DNA of 64,000 nt from Planctomycetota bacterium (GCA_024280885.1 JAJRPF010000026.1:32234-96233); one strand, 5' to 3'. Shown: positions 44,890 to 54,067, numbered from the stretch's first letter. Numbers and translations: made by a program. The notes: a model not told the origin generated them from the sequence alone.

Positions 44890-45912
44890 ATGTCTCGGGT
44901 CGCCGTCGACGCGATGGGCGGAGACCTCGCGCCCGCCGCCGTCGTGCGGGGCGCGCTCACAGCCGTCCAGCAGTTGCCTGGGATCGAGGTCGTCCTCGTT
45001 GGATGCGAGGCTGCGATCCTGAACGAGTTCCCCGACGGCCGCGCGCCATCTGGGATCAGTGTGGTGCATGCCGGCGAGGTGCTGGAGATGCACGAGTCCC
45101 CGGTCGAGGGACTGCGACGCAAACCGGATGCGTCGATCACGGTCGCCATGCGACTTCTCGCGAGCGGCGACGCCGACGCGCTGGTCTCGGCTGGCCACAC
45201 CGGCGGCACGGTGGCCGCCGCCACGTTTGCGCTCTCGCGCATTCCCGGTGCCCGCCGCGCCGGTATCGCCGCGCCCTTCCCCACGCGCACAGGCCATTGT
45301 GTGCTCGTCGACGTCGGCGCCAATCTCCAGGCGAAAGCCCCGGATCTCGTGCAGTACGCGGTCATGGCGGGGGAGTACACCCGCGCGGTGATGGGGATCG
45401 CGGAGCCGCGCATCGCCGTTCTCTCGGTGGGTGGCGAAGAGGGCAAGGGCAGCCCGCTCGTTCGCCGCGCAGCCGAGGCGCTTCGCGCGTTTCCCGACGT
45501 CCACTTCATCGGCAACGTCGAAGGCCAGGAGATCTTCAGCGGCGCCGCTGACGTGATCCTCTGCGAGGGCTTCGTCGGCAACGTGATCTTGAAGGCGTCC
45601 GAGGGGCTGCTCGAAGCGTTCCTGCACCACATGCTCGCGGAACTCGGCGGCGAAGTCAGCCCAGCGGGCGACGACGTGCTTGAGGACCTGCGCAACCGCA
45701 CGGACTACACGCGCTACGGCGGCGCGCCGCTGCTCGGGCACCAAGGCACGATCCTGATCTGCCACGGACGCAGTCCCCACTCCGCGATCCGCAACGCCAT
45801 CGAGGCCGTCGACCGCTGTGTGGAGCGCAAGGTGAACGAGCGCATCGTGGCCGGTCTCGGCGCTCTCGCAGCGAATACCGAAGTTGCGGCGATCCTGGCG
45901 TCCGGCACATGA
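44890..45912 (+). CDS. plsX: phosphate acyltransferase PlsX
   Basis: 340 residues. Converts acyl-ACP to acyl-phosphate, the entry to phospholipid synthesis through PlsY. Marks: VDAMGGDLAPAAVVRGA at the start, ASGDADALVSAGHTGGTVAA with the substrate loop, and RYGGAPLLGHQGTILICHGR near the end. Start ATG follows GGGGACGGG. The gene leads a fatty-acid cluster with fabG, acpP and fabF. fabH and fabD, often found here, are missing. Confidence 0.95.
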   Translation: MSRVAVDAMGGDLAPAAVVRGALTAVQQLPGIEVVLVGCEAAILNEFPDGRAPSGISVVHAGEVLEMHESPVEGLRRKPDASITVAMRLLASGDADALVSAGHTGGTVAAATFALSRIPGARRAGIAAPFPTRTGHCVLVDVGANLQAKAPDLVQYAVMAGEYTRAVMGIAEPRIAVLSVGGEEGKGSPLVRRAAEALRAFPDVHFIGNVEGQEIFSGAADVILCEGFVGNVILKASEGLLEAFLHHMLAELGGEVSPAGDDVLEDLRNRTDYTRYGGAPLLGHQGTILICHGRSPHSAIRNAIEAVDRCVERKVNERIVAGLGALAANTEVAAILASGT

Positions 45913-46003
45913 CCGCGACGGACCCGATAAGCACCAAACGTCCGCGCCCGCTTCGACACAGCCACAGTGAGTGTCCGTGGCCAACCCCAGGGAGAACTCG
46001 CCG

Positions 46004-46747
46004 ATGAGCAAGGAATTGGACGGACGCGCAGTCTTCGTGACCGGTGCATCTCGCGGCATCGGCCGCGCGATCGCCGAGGAATCCGCGCGTCAGGGTGCCT
46101 CGCTCGCCCTCTTCGCGACGACGACGGACGGACTCGCCGCCACGGCCACTGCATGCCGGGACGCAGGCGCGGCGAGCGTCACCTGTCACGCGGTGGATGC
46201 CGGGTCATCCGAGTCGGTCAAGGCCGCTTGCAAGGCCGCGCTGAGTGAGCACGGGACGTGCAACGGGCTCGTCAACAACGCCGGGATCACGCGCGACGGG
46301 CTGCTGATGCGGATGAGCGACGACGACGTCGATCGCGTCCTCGACGTGAACCTGAAGGGGCCGCTCTACTTCATTCGCGCCCTCTGTCGCCCGCTCATGA
46401 AGAGCAAGGGTGCGATCGTGAACGTCACGAGCGTCGTCGGGGTCACAGGGAATGCTGGGCAAGCCAACTACGCCGCCAGCAAGGCCGGTGTGATCGGTCT
46501 GACAAAGTCGGTCGCGAAGGAACTCGGCGGCCGCGGCGTGCGCTGCAATGCGATCGCGCCTGGGTACGTCGCCACGGACATGACGGCCAACCTCGGCGAT
46601 GACGTGAAGAGCGCGATGCTGGCCGGTGTCCCGCTCGGACGCGAGGCGCAAGCCGCCGAGATCGCCCCGGCGGTCACGTTTCTTCTCTCGAGTCGCGCAA
46701 GCTACATCACGGGCCAGGTCCTGCCCATCGACGGCGGGATGATCTAG
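46004..46747 (+). CDS. fabG: 3-oxoacyl-ACP reductase
   Basis: 247 residues, standard size. SDR Rossmann motif TGASRGIGRAIAEESA, NNAGITRDGLLMRM, catalytic Ser-Tyr-Lys (NVTSVVGV and NYAASKAG), APGYVATDM and the ending TGQVLPIDGGMI. Reduces 3-oxoacyl-ACP with NADPH. I chose the ATG at 46004 because of the preceding AGGGAG; an in-frame GTG at 45971 would add a non-conserved 11-residue head. Confidence 0.93.
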   Translation: MSKELDGRAVFVTGASRGIGRAIAEESARQGASLALFATTTDGLAATATACRDAGAASVTCHAVDAGSSESVKAACKAALSEHGTCNGLVNNAGITRDGLLMRMSDDDVDRVLDVNLKGPLYFIRALCRPLMKSKGAIVNVTSVVGVTGNAGQANYAASKAGVIGLTKSVAKELGGRGVRCNAIAPGYVATDMTANLGDDVKSAMLAGVPLGREAQAAEIAPAVTFLLSSRASYITGQVLPIDGGMI

Positions 46748-46857
46748 GTCGGATCGTGTTCGGGGCCCTCACGATCGAGCCCGCGGCCCGATCTGCCGGG
46801 CCTCGGTTCCCCGCGAAGCGAGTCTCGCGACAGCCTCGGAGGGCGGAACCCGTTCCG

Positions 46858-46917
46858 ATGCCGTTCTATAAGTGGACGACCAAGCGCTCGCCCAAGTACA
46901 AACCGAGTCCACTGTGA
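46858..46917 (+). CDS. possible 19-residue basic microprotein
   Basis: ATG at 46858 opens a 19-codon frame MPFYKWTTKRSPKYKPSPL and stops. A GGAGGG lies about 15 bases upstream, a little far. Very basic and aromatic. It sits in the fabG-acpP spacer. It could equally be chance; there is no other support. Confidence 0.2.
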   Translation: MPFYKWTTKRSPKYKPSPL

Positions 46918-47035
46918 CGCGCTCTAGGGCAGAGCCGACACGGTACGCAGGCCCGTCCAACTGTTGGCGGGCTGTGCGATAGAAGACATGATCGAGACTC
47001 AGATACGATCGGGACCCATATGACAGGAGAGCGCC

Positions 47036-47281
47036 GTGGCGGATGACAAGAACAGCATCCGGGAGAAGGTAACGGACATCGTCTGTGAGCAAATGGGCGC
47101 ATCGCGCGACAAGATCACGGACGAGACCTCCTTCATCAACGACCTGGGCGCCGACAGCCTCGATACAGTCGAGCTAGTCATGGAGTTCGAGGACGAATTC
47201 TACTTGAACATCCCGGATGAGGATGCCGAGAAGATCCAGACCGTCGGCGATGCAATCACGTACATCGAGTCGCATACCTAA
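47036..47281 (+). CDS. acpP: acyl carrier protein
   Basis: 81 residues from a GTG start with an AGGAG ribosome site. The 4'-phosphopantetheine attachment is Ser41 in [14 protein letters not shown]. Acidic helical protein ([20 protein letters not shown]) typical of bacterial ACP. Between fabG and fabF as usual. Confidence 0.96.
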   Translation: MADDKNSIREKVTDIVCEQMGASRDKITDETSFINDLGADSLDTVELVMEFEDEFYLNIPDEDAEKIQTVGDAITYIESHT

Positions 47282-47349
47282 GCTGCTTGAGGACTCTGGC
47301 TGCTTGAGGACTCTGGCTGCTTGAGGACTCTGGCTGCTTGAGGACTCTG
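47282..47349. repeat. four 17-bp tandem repeats between acpP and fabF
   Basis: GCTGCTTGAGGACTCTG is repeated four times exactly (47282, 47299, 47316, 47333), followed by a partial CTTGAGAACTG. Non-coding; it begins one base after the acpP stop. Confidence 0.9.
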
Positions 47350-47542
47350 CTTGAGAACTGCGTTATCGGCGAAGAAGCGAACGGTTCTCACGACCAGGTT
47401 TCTCTGCCTGATCCGAGTTGCACGTCGATCCCGCGGCGCGAGCGCAACACCGGATCGAGACAGCAACGTGAGTGAGAAACGTGAATGAGATAGGCGGTCG
47501 CGGAACTCGTTCCGCGACCGCCGTTCCTCTGGAGTCGAGCAT

Positions 47543-48778
47543 ATGAGTCGTCGCGTCGTCATCACCGGTCTTGGCACCGTGAACGCCCTCGCGAACACGG
47601 CGCCTGAAACATGGGCGCGGATGCTGGAAGGCAAGTCCGGTATCGGTCGGATCACGCACTTCGACGCGTCCGAGTACGCGTGCCAGATCGCCGGCCAGAT
47701 CAAGGATCTCGATACGTCCCACGTCGTCGAACGGCGCGAGCTGAAGAAACTCGACCCGTTCACGCTCTACGGGATGACGGCGGCACACGAAGCCGTCGCG
47801 AACTCCGGGATGAACGAATCGGGATTCGATGCGGATCGCGCCGGCTGCATCATGGGCGTCGGGATCGGTGGACTCACCGACATCGAGGCGACGAAGGAGA
47901 CGCTGCTCGCCCGCGGTCCGCGCCGTGTGAGCCCGTACTTCATCCCGAAGATCATGATGAACGCGGTCTCCGGACGCGTGTCGATGATGCACGGCCTGCG
48001 CGGACCGAACTTCGTGACCGCTTCGGCCTGCGCATCCGCGAACCACGCGATGGGTCTCGCCATGCGCAGCATTCGCTGCGGCGACGCCGACATCATGGTG
48101 ACGGGCGGCGCTGAGGCGACGATCACGCCGCTCGGCGTAGCCGGGTTCTGCTCGCTGCGCGCAATGTCGACGCGCAACGACGATCCCGAAGGCGCGAGCC
48201 GCCCCTTCGATAAGGGACGCGACGGTTTCGTGATGGGCGAGGGCGCCGGTGCGCTCGTCTTCGAAGAGTACGAGCACGCGCGGCGCCGCGGCGCCACGAT
48301 CTACGCGCAGGTGAGCGGGTTCGGGATGACGGCCGACGCACACCACATTACGTCGCCCGCTCCAGAAGGCCGCGGCGCGGCGAGCGCAATCCGGATGGCG
48401 CTCGAGGACGCGCGAGTCGATCCCTCCGAAGTTGATTACATCAACGCTCACGGCACCTCGACGTCGATCAACGACGCGCTTGAGACGATCGCCATCAAGA
48501 CGGTCTTCGGTGAGCACGCGAGCACCGTCGCGATCTCGTCTTCGAAGTCGATGATCGGGCACATGCTGGGCGCCGCTGGCGCAGTCGAATTGGTTGCAAC
48601 GGCGATGTCGGTCCACGACGGTCGCATCCACGCAACGCTCAATCAGGACGAGTCGGATCCGGATTGCGATCTGGACTATGTGCCTGGCGCGGCCCGCGAG
48701 AAGCACATCCGGCACGCCGTCTCGAACTCGCTCGGTTTCGGCGGACACAACGCCGTGCTTGTCGTCTCCCACGTCTGA
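47543..48778 (+). CDS. fabF: 3-oxoacyl-ACP synthase II
   Basis: 411 residues. Condensing enzyme: catalytic Cys163 in VTASACASANHAM, His residues in NAHGTSTSIND and KSMIGHMLGAAGA, and NSLGFGGHNA at the end. Elongates acyl-ACP with malonyl-ACP. A TGGAG ribosome site precedes the ATG. The opposite strand is open for 502 codons but lacks any domain, a GC artefact. Confidence 0.95.
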   Translation: MSRRVVITGLGTVNALANTAPETWARMLEGKSGIGRITHFDASEYACQIAGQIKDLDTSHVVERRELKKLDPFTLYGMTAAHEAVANSGMNESGFDADRAGCIMGVGIGGLTDIEATKETLLARGPRRVSPYFIPKIMMNAVSGRVSMMHGLRGPNFVTASACASANHAMGLAMRSIRCGDADIMVTGGAEATITPLGVAGFCSLRAMSTRNDDPEGASRPFDKGRDGFVMGEGAGALVFEEYEHARRRGATIYAQVSGFGMTADAHHITSPAPEGRGAASAIRMALEDARVDPSEVDYINAHGTSTSINDALETIAIKTVFGEHASTVAISSSKSMIGHMLGAAGAVELVATAMSVHDGRIHATLNQDESDPDCDLDYVPGAAREKHIRHAVSNSLGFGGHNAVLVVSHV

Positions 48779-48931
48779 GCTCGTCCTGCTAGTCCATCGC
48801 AACAGCGGTGTGCACATGCGTTCGCGCGGCCGCCGCGAAACGCATCCTCCGGCACTTCGATCCAGCCGCATTGCCGTGCGCTAGACTCTGACCGGGCAGC
48901 GCTGGATGCACGCCATTCGTGACCCAGCCGC

Positions 48932-50353
48932 ATGACTGAGTTTGCACGACCGAATTCGGGGGGATCCGCCGTGGACAGAGACACACTCGTCGCACGCTTC
49001 GAGGACGCCGGACAGGGGCATGTCTTCGCCTTCCTTGGTGATCTCTCGGAGAGCGAATCCGAGAGTCTGTTGCGTCAAGCGCAAGCGATCGATCTCGAGC
49101 AAGTGGCCGCCCTCGCCGCGCTCGCAGCAGAGACGAGGCCGGCGCTCGCGGAGATCGCTCCGCCGGGCGACGAACTACTCCGCCGCCAGGGCGCCGACGC
49201 AGACGGTACGGGTGCGGACGAGCGGCGGGAGTGGGCGCGCGAGCGCGGGGTGGCAATGATCGAGTCCGGACGCGTCGCCGTCATGGTGGCAGCGGGCGGG
49301 CAGGGCACGCGGCTCGGCACGAGAGAGCCGAAGGCGATGTTCCCGATTGGTCCGCGAACCGGACGCTCGCTTCTCGCGTGGCACGCCGCGAAGGTCGTGC
49401 ACTGGTCGCGGCGGATTGGACAGCCCATCCCCTTCATCGTGATGCTGAGCGACGCGACGGCCGCAGCGACGCGGACGTTTCTCGAGGACTACCAGTACTT
49501 CGGACTCGGGCGCGAGAACGTCCACACGCCTGTGCAGGGATCGCTCCCCCCGCTAGACGATGACGGGCGCTTGCTGATGGCGTCCCGTCACGCAATCGCG
49601 CTCTCGCCGAACGGCCACGGCGGAACGTTCAGCGCTCTTGCGGACGGCGGTCTCGCAGACGCGCTCTCCGACGAGGGCATCACGACGATCTCGTACGTGC
49701 AGATCGACAATCCCCTCATTCACCCGCTCGATCCGGTCTTCCTCGGGGCGCACGATCTCGCGCAGAGCCGTCTCTCAAGCAAGAGCGTCGCGAAGCGCAC
49801 ACCCGCTGAAAAGGTCGGCGTCTTCGCGCGTGTCGCAGGCAAGCCGAGTGTCGTCGAGTACAGCGAACTCACCGATGAGCAGGCGGGGCAGGTGGACGAC
49901 GCGGGCGATCTCCTGTTTGGGCAGGGCAGCATCGCCGCCCATTGCATCGAACTCGGCTTCGCGAGCGAGATGGCGGAGCGTGGCTTGCCCGTCCACCGCG
50001 CCCGCAAGAAGGTGCCGCATGTAGGCGCGGACGGCGAACCCGTCAATCCCGAGGCACCGAACGCAACCAAGTTCGAGACGTTCCTCTTCGACGCGATCCC
50101 GCTGGCCGAGCAGTCACTCTTCTTCGAGACGTTGCGCGAGGAGGAGTTCTCGCCGATCAAGAACGCGACAGGCAGCGACAGCCCTTCAACGGCGGCTGCC
50201 GATGTCCAGTCTCTCTTCCGCGGGTGGTTCGAGCGCGCGGGTCTCGCAGCCCCCGACGGCGCGATCGAGATCGACCCCGAAGACGCGCCCGACGAGCGAA
50301 CCTTCCGTGAACACCGCGGCGTGGTGGACAGCGAAGCCGAGCAGGACGCGTGA
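48932..50353 (+). CDS. UDP-N-acetylhexosamine pyrophosphorylase family (UAP-like) nucleotidyltransferase
   Basis: 473 residues. It is the eukaryote-like UAP type, not bacterial GlmU. The nucleotide-binding loop is AAGGQGTRLGTREPKAMFPI with the G-x-G-T-R-L-G-x4-P-K pattern, followed by MLSDATAAATRTFLEDYQYF, SPNGHGGTFSALADGGLADA and YVQIDNPLIHPLDP. The C-terminal part contains PEAPNATKFETFLFDAIPL. It should make a UDP-sugar from a sugar-1-phosphate and UTP. The stop overlaps the GTG of the D-Ala-D-Ala ligase, so the pair is a cell-envelope operon. The exact sugar is not shown. Confidence 0.85.
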   Translation: MTEFARPNSGGSAVDRDTLVARFEDAGQGHVFAFLGDLSESESESLLRQAQAIDLEQVAALAALAAETRPALAEIAPPGDELLRRQGADADGTGADERREWARERGVAMIESGRVAVMVAAGGQGTRLGTREPKAMFPIGPRTGRSLLAWHAAKVVHWSRRIGQPIPFIVMLSDATAAATRTFLEDYQYFGLGRENVHTPVQGSLPPLDDDGRLLMASRHAIALSPNGHGGTFSALADGGLADALSDEGITTISYVQIDNPLIHPLDPVFLGAHDLAQSRLSSKSVAKRTPAEKVGVFARVAGKPSVVEYSELTDEQAGQVDDAGDLLFGQGSIAAHCIELGFASEMAERGLPVHRARKKVPHVGADGEPVNPEAPNATKFETFLFDAIPLAEQSLFFETLREEEFSPIKNATGSDSPSTAAADVQSLFRGWFERAGLAAPDGAIEIDPEDAPDERTFREHRGVVDSEAEQDA

Positions 50354-51363
50354 GAGCGTCGGCGCGACGCGTGGCCGTGCTCCGCGGCGGTTCTTCGCGC
50401 GAACACGGCGTCTCCCTCCTGAGCGGAAACGCCGTTGTGCGTGCATTGCGCGAACGCGGTCACGATGTCGTGGACGTCCGGATCGATCCAGACGGGGCCT
50501 GGCGGTTCGATGACGCTGCCCCGATCACGCGGGCGCACGGACTGCTCGCGCTCTCCGGCGAGGGCTCACTCGATCCCATCGACGTGGTGTTCATCGCACT
50601 GCACGGCGCCTGGGGAGAGGACGGAACTCTGCAGGGCACACTCAAGACGCTCGGACTGCCGTATACGGGTTCCGGAGTCCTCGCCAGCGCGCTCGCCATG
50701 GACAAGGAACGCACGAAGGAGGTGCTCGCTCACCACGGCGTCGCGACGCCCGCATGGGTCGCGGTAGAGGCGCGCGCGTGGTCCACGGACCGTGACGGGG
50801 TTCTAGGCGCGGCAGCCGACCTCACGGCGCCGCTTGTGGTCAAGCCCGGTCGCGAGGGATCAAGCTTCGGGATCTCGCTGGTCGCGACCACCAAAGAACT
50901 GCCCGCCGCCCTCGACGTCGCACTCGACAGCCCGGGTGCGCGCGCCCTGGTCGAAGAGCGCGTCGTCGGCACCGAGGTCACCTGCGCCGTCCTCGGCAAT
51001 CACAACGACCCACTGCGCACACTCCCGATCGTCGAGATCGTTCCACGCGACGGGGCGATGTTCGACTTCGAAGCGAAGTACCAGGGCGCGAGCGAGGAGA
51101 TCTGCCCCGCGCGCATCTCCGAGGCCGCAGCCAGGCGAGTCAGCGCAGCCGCGCAACTCGCCCATGAACTGCTCGGCTGCGACGGACTCTCGCGCAGCGA
51201 TTTCTTCATCGACGCCGATGACAACGCGTGGTTCCTCGAGACGAATACAGTCCCCGGAATGACCCGCGAGTCACTCTCCCCACGCGCGGCAGCAGCCGCC
51301 GGATTGACGTTCGAGGATCTCTGCGAAGAACTCGTGCGGCTCGCACTCAAGCGCACCGAGTAG
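50350..51363 (+). CDS. ddl: D-alanine-D-alanine ligase
   Basis: 337 residues from GTG (GTGA overlap). ATP-grasp: N-terminal RVAVLRGGSSREHGVSLLSG, ALHGAWGEDGTLQG, VVKPGREGSSFGISLV, and the metal-binding ETNTVPGMTRESLSPRAA, where the usual EINTxPGMT appears as ETNTVPGMT. Makes D-Ala-D-Ala for peptidoglycan. Its presence argues that the cell makes peptidoglycan, now accepted for planctomycetes. Confidence 0.92.
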   Translation: MRASARRVAVLRGGSSREHGVSLLSGNAVVRALRERGHDVVDVRIDPDGAWRFDDAAPITRAHGLLALSGEGSLDPIDVVFIALHGAWGEDGTLQGTLKTLGLPYTGSGVLASALAMDKERTKEVLAHHGVATPAWVAVEARAWSTDRDGVLGAAADLTAPLVVKPGREGSSFGISLVATTKELPAALDVALDSPGARALVEERVVGTEVTCAVLGNHNDPLRTLPIVEIVPRDGAMFDFEAKYQGASEEICPARISEAAARRVSAAAQLAHELLGCDGLSRSDFFIDADDNAWFLETNTVPGMTRESLSPRAAAAAGLTFEDLCEELVRLALKRTE

Positions 51364-51426
51364 TGGCGCGCAGCGACTCCGGGCGTCGGTACGCCGCAAG
51401 AAAGTGTCGCGAGCGCCACTGCGCCG

Positions 51427-52092
51427 TCAGTAGTGCGGCAGCGACGGTCCGTGCACCTCGATGCACGGCGCCGGGAGTCCGGTGATCTCGACGTCGCGGA
51501 CGCGGATCGTGCTCCCAAGCGCCGGGTAGACCGTGACCGTGCCAATGAGCGGCGGCCCCTCGTCCTCCCACAGGACCCGATCGTCCACGACGAGCCGCAC
51601 GTGCCGATCCGCACCTGTACCGATCGCCTCGACGACGATCTCCGACTCGCGCCCCGGCACGAGCGCACGCCGGCCGGCCGTGCGTGCGTCAGAGCCGATG
51701 TAGTGCACGAGATTCTTGTCGCGCAATTCCCAGTTGAGAATCACCGTCACCGCACCCACCCCGATCCGCAGGTTGTGCGGCGAAGACGCGTCGAGAGAGG
51801 CATGCACGATCACGCGCTCGATGTCGCTGTACGCAGTCCGGCAGGTGAGCCAAGCGTACCGATCGCTCTGCGGATAGAGACTGCGCCCGACGGCAGTGTC
51901 ATCACTGACCGACCAATCACCTCCGTACGCAATCCACGCGTCGAGATCAGCCGAGCTCTCGAAGCGATACGTAGTCGCGGACACCCCTGGCGCCCCGGAG
52001 CCAATAGACGCACAACCGGCAAGCGCCGCGAGTCCGACGACAGCGGCTACTTGCAGAACACGAGAGCGGGTGGATAGCGAGCAGCGCAGCAT
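51427..52092 (-). CDS. lipoprotein with a beta-sandwich (LamG-like) domain
   Basis: 221 residues. Lipobox LAALAGCAS with Cys26. The mature part is beta-rich: YRFESSADLDAWIAYGGDWS, then RIGVGAVTVILNWELRDKN and HVRLVVDDRVLWEDEGPP, in the manner of concanavalin-like extracellular domains found in planctomycete proteins. Outer envelope localisation is likely. Function unknown. Convergent with ddl (63-bp gap). Confidence 0.6.
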   Translation of the reverse strand: MLRCSLSTRSRVLQVAAVVGLAALAGCASIGSGAPGVSATTYRFESSADLDAWIAYGGDWSVSDDTAVGRSLYPQSDRYAWLTCRTAYSDIERVIVHASLDASSPHNLRIGVGAVTVILNWELRDKNLVHYIGSDARTAGRRALVPGRESEIVVEAIGTGADRHVRLVVDDRVLWEDEGPPLIGTVTVYPALGSTIRVRDVEITGLPAPCIEVHGPSLPHY

Positions 52093-52515
52093 GGACTTCC
52101 TCCGTTACTCCTTGGACGCACGCTGGACCGCAACGTTCGCAGGGAAACTCCCTCCGACTCCAGAACGCCCCGGCGGCGGCCACTCCGAGGCACGCTCACG
52201 ATCTCCAAACGCCCGCCCAGTCGGAAACGACCGAAACCCCACCGAGCACCGACGAGCACCGACCGAGTGCCGACCGAGGTGGCGCTCACACAACTCCGAG
52301 TTCGGCGACTGCGCGACAGCCCCGTGAGGCGCAGGAGGGGATTCCGCCAGCGAAACCCGCCCTCGCAACGCGCCCCCTCCCGCGTCGAGCGCACGCCCCG
52401 ATGCGGGCCCACGACCTCCGACCGCCGCCCCAGTTGAAGCTGCCGGAGCACCGACGAAAGCCGAACACCCGAGCGCAGCGAACGGTGCCGACGGAGTCGG
52501 CACAAACACAACAAG
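52093..52515. other. GC-rich spacer with short repeats and one perfect hairpin
   Basis: Over 400 bp without a coding frame of natural composition. Holds several copies of GCACCGAC-like words (52240-52285) and a perfect 8-bp hairpin, GTGCCGAC/GTCGGCAC with a GGA loop, at 52485-52503. Confidence 0.55.
52485..52503. terminator. perfect 8-bp hairpin
   Basis: GTGCCGAC-GGA-GTCGGCAC. No T-tract; possible second stage of termination for the GspF-like gene. Confidence 0.35.
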
Positions 52516-52554
52516 GACCGGCGGCCTGTGTGCAAAGCACACAGCCCCCCGGTC
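52516..52554 (-). terminator. terminator hairpin at the end of the GspF-like gene
   Basis: Inner stem CTGTGTGC/GCACACAG with an AAA loop, extended by GACCGG/CCGGTC. The outer arm overlaps the stop codon region of the GspF-like gene (52553). Confidence 0.6.
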
Positions 52555-53587
52555 ACCCCGTCATCTCGAAGAGCTTCGCGTAGTAGGGGCCGAGCACGGC
52601 CACGATGGCGATCAGGACAATGAGAACCGCGATGCCGAACGTCACGGCGCCGAGGGCGGCGGCGGCGGCCTTGGCCGAGCGGGTGGCGCGGTCATCATAG
52701 AGCTCGCCCGCACGCTTCATCGACTCGGCCAGGCTGCCGCTGCGTTCGCCGTTCGCGATCATGTCGCAGAGGTCGGCGGGGACGGCCTCAAGCCAACGCA
52801 CGGAGTCGGCGAGCGAGTTGCCGTCGCGAATATGGCGCACTGCGCCGTCCAGTCGGGCGCGGAACCACCCGCAATCGGCCGCGGTTGCGGCCTCTTCGAG
52901 CGCGACGTCCGACGTCTCCCCGGAGTCGTGGAGCAGCCCGAGCGTCCAGGCGAAGCGCTGGACCGCGGCGTTGTGGATCGCTGCACCGGCAATGGGGATG
53001 CGGCATATGCGCCGCGAGAACGCGGGATCGAGTCGGCGTGCGGAATAGAGCGCGACGAGCGCAGCCGGGACGCCCCAGATCACCATCAGGCCGATCGCTA
53101 CGGTCGCGAGATACGCGCCGAAGCCGTGGGGGAGAGCGACGAGAGGGATGGTCGGCAGGAACAGGGCAACGTGGACGACCGTCACGGGGTAGGCCACCGC
53201 ACCAACCGCGGCCAGCCGCGAACGGTGCTCGGCCTCCAGGCGAGCGGCCAGACCACGCAGCGTATCGACGAGTCGTCCGCTGCGCTCCCCGATCCGCACA
53301 AGCGCGATCTCGAGGGGACCGAACGCGTCATGGCGACGTTCCATGGCTTCCCAGAGCGGCGCTCCGGCCACGACACTGGACTGCCAGGCAGCGACGAGCT
53401 GTTCCGTTCCCCGGGGAGCCTGGGTCTCGAGCGACGCCACAGCAGATCGCATGCCGATTCCCGCGTTCAGGAGCGACGCGAGTTCCTCGTAGAGTCGAGC
53501 CCGCCGCGCGGCCCCGGGGGTACCGATCAAACGAGACCAAAAGGGGCCGCCATCGCCGACACGACGCGGTGGGGGAGGTGTGCTCAT
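52553..53587 (-). CDS. GspF/PilC-like inner-membrane platform protein
   Basis: 344 residues. Two T2SSF-like halves: LYEELASLLNAGIGMRSAVA with ALVRIGERSGRLVDTLRGLA, then FAWTLGLLHDSGETSDVALE with MIANGERSGSLAESMKRAGE. The E-R-S-G block is present in each half. Hydrophobic segments lie around residues 130-185 and near the end (VTFGIAVLIVLIAIVAVLG). In type II secretion or type IV pili it forms the platform under the ATPase. Here it stands alone with no GspE or pilin gene, so its system must be elsewhere. Confidence 0.75.
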   Translation of the reverse strand: MSTPPPPRRVGDGGPFWSRLIGTPGAARRARLYEELASLLNAGIGMRSAVASLETQAPRGTEQLVAAWQSSVVAGAPLWEAMERRHDAFGPLEIALVRIGERSGRLVDTLRGLAARLEAEHRSRLAAVGAVAYPVTVVHVALFLPTIPLVALPHGFGAYLATVAIGLMVIWGVPAALVALYSARRLDPAFSRRICRIPIAGAAIHNAAVQRFAWTLGLLHDSGETSDVALEEAATAADCGWFRARLDGAVRHIRDGNSLADSVRWLEAVPADLCDMIANGERSGSLAESMKRAGELYDDRATRSAKAAAAALGAVTFGIAVLIVLIAIVAVLGPYYAKLFEMTG

Positions 53588-53677
53588 GCCGAGAGGCTAT
53601 CCGACACCGGCCTGGCGCGCCCGGCGGACACGATCCCGAAGAGGACGACGGGCGGTCTTCCTGATAGGCTGCGCGCC

Positions 53678-54067
53678 ATGACGAGCGAAGCCAGAGAGCC
53701 ACGCGACGAAGAGGCATCGGCTGTTCCCGACCCTCGAGATCGCCGCACGGACGACGACCAGAGTGACCGACGCAGTGGGCGCGACCGGAGAGCGGGGACG
53801 ACGCCGCCTGCCGGCGTCGAGCGTCGTGAAGGCGACCGAAGGGGAACCGACCGCCGCAAGTCCCCACGCATCCCGGACGTCTACCGTGGCGGCGAGCGCA
53901 GCATCAACGAGTACCCACTCTCGGCAGACGAGTTGGAATTCATCAACGCGATGAACGGCTACAAACGCAAGCACAGTCGGAACTTCCCCACTTGGAGCGA
54001 AGTGCTCTACATCGTGCGCGAGCTGGGATATCGGAAGGCCCCTGGAAGAGGCGGGAGCAAGGCGTGA
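53678..54067 (+). CDS. small protein with DRR-rich N-terminus and conserved C-terminal motif
   Basis: 129 residues. The N-terminal half is disordered with DRR/ERR repeats (RRSGRDRRAGTTPPAGVERR), a pattern also seen before PilZ-like and signalling domains. The C-terminal 55 residues look folded: YPLSADELEFINAMNGYKRK and NFPTWSEVLYIVRELGYRK. I do not recognise a named family. It precedes the NrnA-like gene with a 4-base overlap (GTGA), so the two should be co-translated. Confidence 0.6.
   Translation: MTSEAREPRDEEASAVPDPRDRRTDDDQSDRRSGRDRRAGTTPPAGVERREGDRRGTDRRKSPRIPDVYRGGERSINEYPLSADELEFINAMNGYKRKHSRNFPTWSEVLYIVRELGYRKAPGRGGSKA

Noticed and set aside
47363..48871. 502-codon open frame opposite fabF
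   Set aside because: It is the mirror of a high-GC gene and shows no domain, start signal or plausible composition; fabF is certain.
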